Positions 59,671-64,000 of a stretch of 64,000 nt of DNA are shown here, in pieces. The stretch spans positions 146,828,961-146,892,960 of the forward strand of contig OZ038382.1 of NCBI GenBank assembly GCA_964036045.1, given 5' to 3'. A program made the position numbers and the translations under genes. The notes beneath the pieces were generated by a model. The model ran no database searches and was not told where the DNA came from. It worked only from the letters and a program-made list of their open reading frames with translations. Source of the DNA: Eutreptiella sp. 'Long Island Sound 2002' (lineage: Eukaryota > Euglenozoa > Euglenophyceae > Eutreptiales > Eutreptiaceae). How positions within the stretch are numbered: the first letter of the stretch is position 1; every line of letters begins with the position of its first letter.

Positions 59671-61112
59671 CTCTCCACTTCTCTCTGCTTTCCTTTGGAC
59701 CCTTTCGCTCCATAGGTCTATCCCGGTCCATCAAGTTGAGGGTGGGTGGGGCGTGATTGTCCATCCATAGAAGCATGATGTCCATCAGGTTTGGGGTCGG
59801 GAAGGGTGACCAATCATCCACTAAAGCATGTTGTTCCTGAGGTTCAAGTGTAGACAAGGTTCACGGTCATGCAGATGAATCATTGGCTTCCTATTCACCT
59901 CCTACTATATGCATACATAATCACCAAGGTGCTGAGAAGGGCCAAAACAGTAGCAAGAGCCCGCTCATTTGCAGTGTTGTACTGATAGAAGACAGAGGTG
60001 AATCCAATGTGAATCCAAGACAATGACATTGTGTTGCTAAGGTATAGACAAAGGGATAAGATGTACGATGCAGTTGCCACGGCATTTAGGGTATTTAGGG
60101 TGTAATGGGTAATATCTCGGCAACATAGCACCTCAAAAGCAATAGGGTAAGGTAAATTATCGAAATAAAAAGACGCACGGTGCGTGGACGGTGCACCCCC
60201 TCCCTTGTGTCTGTACAGCTATTGAAACCACCAACTAGAAATATAGGTGTTTGTCAAATATTTTTTGTCTCAAAGGTTCTCCTTCTATACCACTCCCCTT
60301 CGTGTAAGGGGTTGCAAAGTAATGCAGCCCACATGCATGTTGTGGTTTGTTGGCGGGGGGGGTGGGGGTGGCATGCCGCTTTGGCTTGTTGTTCTCATCT
60401 GCAGCTCCTGGTCATGTGCTTTGAGGCTGCTTCTTTCCGGGATGTGGGAGGTGCGAAGCTGGGTAGCTTTGGAGGGTGTGCATGAACACGTCATTTTTTG
60501 ACCAGCCCCCCCCCCCCCAAGGGGGGGGTGTGACCTAATTAAAAAGCAAAGGGGGGGGGCATTGCATTCCGTGTTGGGGGGTACATTAGGGGAGGGGGGG
60601 GGTGGAGTTGATGTGCCTTGCATAGCCTGGATCGCATGTTGTACCCGTCAAGCGAAAGATAGGCACAGGTAGTGCAAGTGCCCGTGGGTTTGCATCAAGA
60701 CTTATAGATAGCCTACCAAGTCCATTTCCTACGCACATTGCAACTCATCCCACCGGTACCATCAGTTTGTCTAGAAGCACCTGGCATGCAGTGTTGATGC
60801 ATGCAGCACCACAAATTGAAGCACTCATCCTTGAACACCCCAAACCATTGTTTAGTGTCATGACCACTTTTGAGGAGCCCCCACTGCGCATGAAAATCCC
60901 CTAGAGTTCTGTGTGTCCGGCTGTCTCATCGTAGCCCCTGTACAAAATTCACAAACAGAAGTGCATCCCTGCTAGCAAGGGCTTCAATGAAGAATACACA
61001 GCTTGAATCATATGTTCCACTCAGGAGGAATTTTCTGAAAGAGAAAGGATCCATGCGGGCACCTCAAATAAAGTGACATTGCGCACAACCGTGAGCGAAG
61101 TGTAATCTGTAG
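59671..61112 (+). repeat. 1,442-bp direct repeat, right copy
   Basis: Identical to 38694-40135 wherever compared. It starts at CTCTCCACTTC right after the (TACC)n end of the giant element and stops at ATCTGTAG, beyond which sequence differs (CTTCGACACGG here, AAGCACCAGG at the left copy's inner edge). Confidence 0.95.
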
Positions 61113-61340
61113 CTTCGACACGGCAGACACCTGTACTCACGGGGGGGTGACCACAACCGGTCCTGATGCGACCCACCCCCCAACTATCTTTCAAAACTCG
61201 GGGGGGGGGGGTCCAGCCGGGGGTCGGGGCGGGGGGGTGTTCCTCCCGGGGGTCGGGGGGGGGGGGTGTTCCTACCAGGGGTCACGGGGGGGGGTCTGGC
61301 CGGGGGTTATGGGGGTGTCCAGCCAGGGGTGAGGGGGGGG
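61113..61340. repeat. G-rich degenerate tandem repeat
   Basis: Units of roughly 30-40 bp like 'CCGGGGGTCGGGGGGGGTGT' with 'TCCTACCAGGGGTC'. Several runs of 7-12 G. It sits between the right direct repeat and the telomere-associated array. G-quadruplex potential; no gene. Confidence 0.75.
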
Positions 61341-64000
61341 AGTTTAGGGTTAGGGTTAAGGTCACCGAGTTGGTGGAACCAGGCTTGGTTTTATAACCCT
61401 TTTTAGTGTCTAGGGTGGACCTACCAGGTTTAGCAGCAGCAGCAAGCAGCAAGCAGCAGCAAGCAGCAGCACGCGCGAAATGGGTAAAAATCAGACCTCC
61501 GCCGTGGTGCTTTGAATTTGGTTGAAATTTTGGTGCATGATACCTATGGGTCTGAAGTACAATCACACAAAGTTTGAGCAAGAAACTCAACGGTGGCGGC
61601 TGGGAACGGGATTCGCAAGTGGCGGACCTCAGTTTCAAAAAAGTGCAGTTTAGGGCCAAAAACAGCCATTTTGGGGCCAAAAAAGCCCCGGACCACATTC
61701 AAAACGGCCAAACGAAGGGAAACGGTGGGTACACTCCACGTGCCGCTTGACTTCCCCGTGTCAACGAGCTCTTTGCGGCCCTCTAACTCCATGATATGTC
61801 CCGGAAACGGCCCAAAAAGGCCCCCAGAAGCTCCAAATGCCGACAGCCACAAACCAAGAATAGGCCATAGCTTTGGCTACATGGCTCAAAATGCGATTCC
61901 GAGGGCACCTACTCCACCCGCAACCCCCCACTTTTTGTGGTTTCCACGCCTCACAATTGCCCAAACGGACGCCAAGACCCCAATACCTAGGCCCACTAGG
62001 TTGCGGCAAGCTGCAAGCTCAAGCCCAAATAGGTGGGTGCCCAAATGGGTCAACAGGGTCCAGTAGGGGCAAAAAGATGACTTTTCTCAAAAATGATCCT
62101 AGACCATGTGCGACGCTAAAACAAGTGTTTTTGGACCGTTTTGAGCTTGTGGTGGCCCATTTTGGTCCTCCAAAAATCCCAAAATGCCTTGAAAATGGGC
62201 TGTTTTGGGACCAAAAATGGGTCAAAAATGGGTCAAAAACGCATTTTTCCAGACCTCATCCTACATCATTTGGGGTGCACAAACACGTGAAACGAGCCCA
62301 TTTTGAGCCCATTTTGGGGCATTTTGGCCCCTCAAAAGTCCATTTCACTTTGTCAAGAGCCATCCATGTGTGATTCATTCTTGATGTCCCTGACAAATCA
62401 TAGCTAATGTTCCCTCCCCCACCAGCTCGGTCCCAATATTCAGTCTTGATTAGGGTTAGGGTTAGCCCTAGGGTTAGGGTCACCGAGCTACTGGAACCAG
62501 GCTTGGTTTTATAACCCTTTTTAGTGTCTAGGGTGGACCTACCAGGTTTAGCAGCAGCAACAAGCAGCAGCCGCAAAATGGGTAAAAATCAGACCTCCGC
62601 CGTGGTGCTTTGAATTTGGTTGAAATTTTGGTGCATGATACCTATGGGTCTGAAGTACAATCACACAAAGTTTGAGCAAGAAACTCAACGGTGGCGGCCG
62701 GGAACGGGATTCGCAAGTGGCGGACCTCAGTTTCAAAAAACTGCAGTTTAGGGCCAAAAACAGCCATTTTTGGGCCAAAAAAGCCCTGGACCACATTCAA
62801 AACGGCCAAACGAAGGGAAACGGTGGGTACACTCCACGTGCCGCTTGACTTCCCCGTGTCAACGAGCTCTTTGCGGCCCTCTAACTCCATGATATGTCCC
62901 GGAAACGGCCCAAAAAGGCCCCCAGAAGCTCCAAATGCCGACAGCCACAAACCAAGAATAGGCCATAGCTTTGGCTACATGGCTCAAAATGCGATTCCGA
63001 GGGCACCTACTCCACCCGCAACCCCCCACTTTTTGTGGTTTCCACGCCTCACAATTGCCCAAACGGACGCCAAGACCCCAATACCTAGGCCCACTAGGTT
63101 GCGGCAAGCTGCAAGCTCAAGCCCAAATAGGTGGGTGCCCAAATGGGTCAACAGGGTCCAGTAGGGGCAAAAAGATGACTTTTCTCAAAAATGATCCTAG
63201 ACCATGTGCGACGCTAAAACAAGTGTTTTTGGACCGTTTTGAGGTGGTTGTGGCCCATTTTGGTCCTCCAAAAATCCCAAAATGCCTTGAAAATGGGCTG
63301 TTTTGGGACCAGAAATGGGTCAAAAATGGGTCAAAAACACATTTTTCCAGACCTCATCCTACATCATTTGGGGTGCACAAACACGTGAAACGAGCCCATT
63401 TTGAGCCCGTTTTGGGGCATTTTGGCCCCTCAAAAGTCCATTTCACTTTGTCAAGAGCCATCCATGTGTGATTCATTCTTGATGTCCCTGACAAATCATA
63501 GCTAATGTTCCCTCCCCCACCAGCTCGGTCCCAATATTCAGTCTTGATTAGGGTTAGGGTTAGCCCTAGGGTTAGGGTCACCGAGCTACTGGAACCAGGC
63601 TTGGTTTTATAACCCTTTTTAGTGTCTAGGGTGGACCTACCAGGTTTAGCAGCAGCAACAAGCAGCAAGCGGCAGCAAGCAGCAGCACGCGCGAAATGGG
63701 TAAAAATCAGACCTCCGCCGTGGTGCTTTGAATTTGGTTGAAATTTTGGTGCATGATACCTATGGGTCTGAAGTACAATCACACAAAGTTTGAGCAAGAA
63801 ACTCAACGGTGGCGGCCGGGAACGGGATTCGCAAGTGGCGGACCTCAGTTTCAAAAAAGTGCAGTTTAGGGCCAAAAACAGCCATTTTGGGGCCAAAAAT
63901 ACCCCGGACCACATTCAAAACGGCCAAACGAAGGGAAACGGTGGGTACACTCCACGTGCCGCTTGACTTCCCCGTGTCAACGAGCTCTTTGCGGCCCTCT
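61341..64000 (+). repeat. telomere-associated tandem array, ~1.1-kb unit, open at the window edge
   Basis: Two full units and part of a third (about 61341-62447, 62448-63546, 63547-64000). The period in the main body is 1,098 bp, and units differ mainly in the CAG/CAA tract. Each junction carries TTAGGGTTAGGG and its flank 'CCCTAGGGTTAGGG', so TTAGGG-type telomeric DNA is part of the unit. Units contain two ~155-bp subrepeats ('TTTTGAGCCCATTTTGGGGC'). Short open frames recur in each copy but look like repeat DNA. A diverged inverted copy is at 34601-36150. Confidence 0.92.

Noticed and set aside
38694-61112. Classical LTR retrotransposon
   Set aside because: The direct repeats lack TG...CA ends, no tRNA primer site or polypurine tract is evident at the inner edges, and the polymerase is clearly LINE-type with an APE endonuclease.
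61593-63471. 157- and 166-residue frames recurring in each telomere-associated unit
   Set aside because: They recur because the unit recurs; frames are broken in the inverted copy and overlap one another.

Overview
This is a window of a large, repeat-dominated eukaryotic nuclear genome. I see no ordinary single-copy cellular gene. Nearly every interpretable stretch is a retrotransposon, a piece of one, a satellite, or rDNA. The best organism clue is a divergent 5' half of an 18S rRNA gene (18930-19794, minus). Its wording after the universal 5' end, and at the 'ggctcattac' helix, reads more like Euglenozoa (euglenid or diplonemid) than like animals, plants, fungi or typical dinoflagellates. 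TTAGGG-type repeats and a tyrosine-recombinase retrotransposon with gag-YR-RT-RH order fit that guess. Some LINE proteins resemble, from memory, dinoflagellate LINEs, so the taxon stays open (about 0.5 for Euglenozoa).

Layout. (1) 458-7790, minus: a near-intact LINE with ORF1, an APE-RT-RNase H ORF2 joined to it by an ATGA overlap, and a possible ORF3. (2) 8592-9870: remnants of a tyrosine-recombinase (YR) retrotransposon. (3) 10160-16925: three successive tandem repeats ending in a 6.3-kb satellite with a 41-bp dimer unit and a 2,583-bp higher-order duplication. (4) 16926-20400: rDNA-related debris (18S fragment, weak 5S-like segment) flanked by two copies of a G-rich repeat. (5) 20778-25297, minus: a YR retrotransposon. 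(6) 25710-34145, minus: nested LINEs. A LINE fragment is split by an insert with 15-bp terminal inverted repeats, and that insert itself contains another, frameshifted LINE. (7) 34146-37159, minus: a broken Ulp1/C48-like protease gene interrupted by a 1,550-bp insert with telomere-like ends, flanked by a 6-bp duplication. (8) 37145-38290: a 48-bp minisatellite and a foldback. (9) 38694-61112: a giant 19.5-kb LINE-type element (40136-59670) bracketed by two apparently identical 1,442-bp direct repeats. (10) 61341-64000: a tandem array (about 1.1-kb unit) of the same telomere-associated repeat seen inverted at 34601-36150, running off the window edge.

The most interesting system is the giant element. 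It carries a ~3.7-kb 5' region made of degenerate ~0.92-kb repeats. Its 1295-residue ORF1 is in the same frame as the APE-RT-RNase H ORF2, with a single UGA-CGG between them, a context known for programmed readthrough. ORF3 overlaps the end of ORF2 and encodes an Ulp1-like cysteine protease followed by His-rich and Arg/Ser-rich regions. The 3' UTR ends in a hairpin-rich segment. The unrelated YR retrotransposon also has a single in-frame UGA-C between gag and recombinase, placed in a perfect hairpin. UGA readthrough may therefore be a shared expression strategy of mobile elements in this genome.
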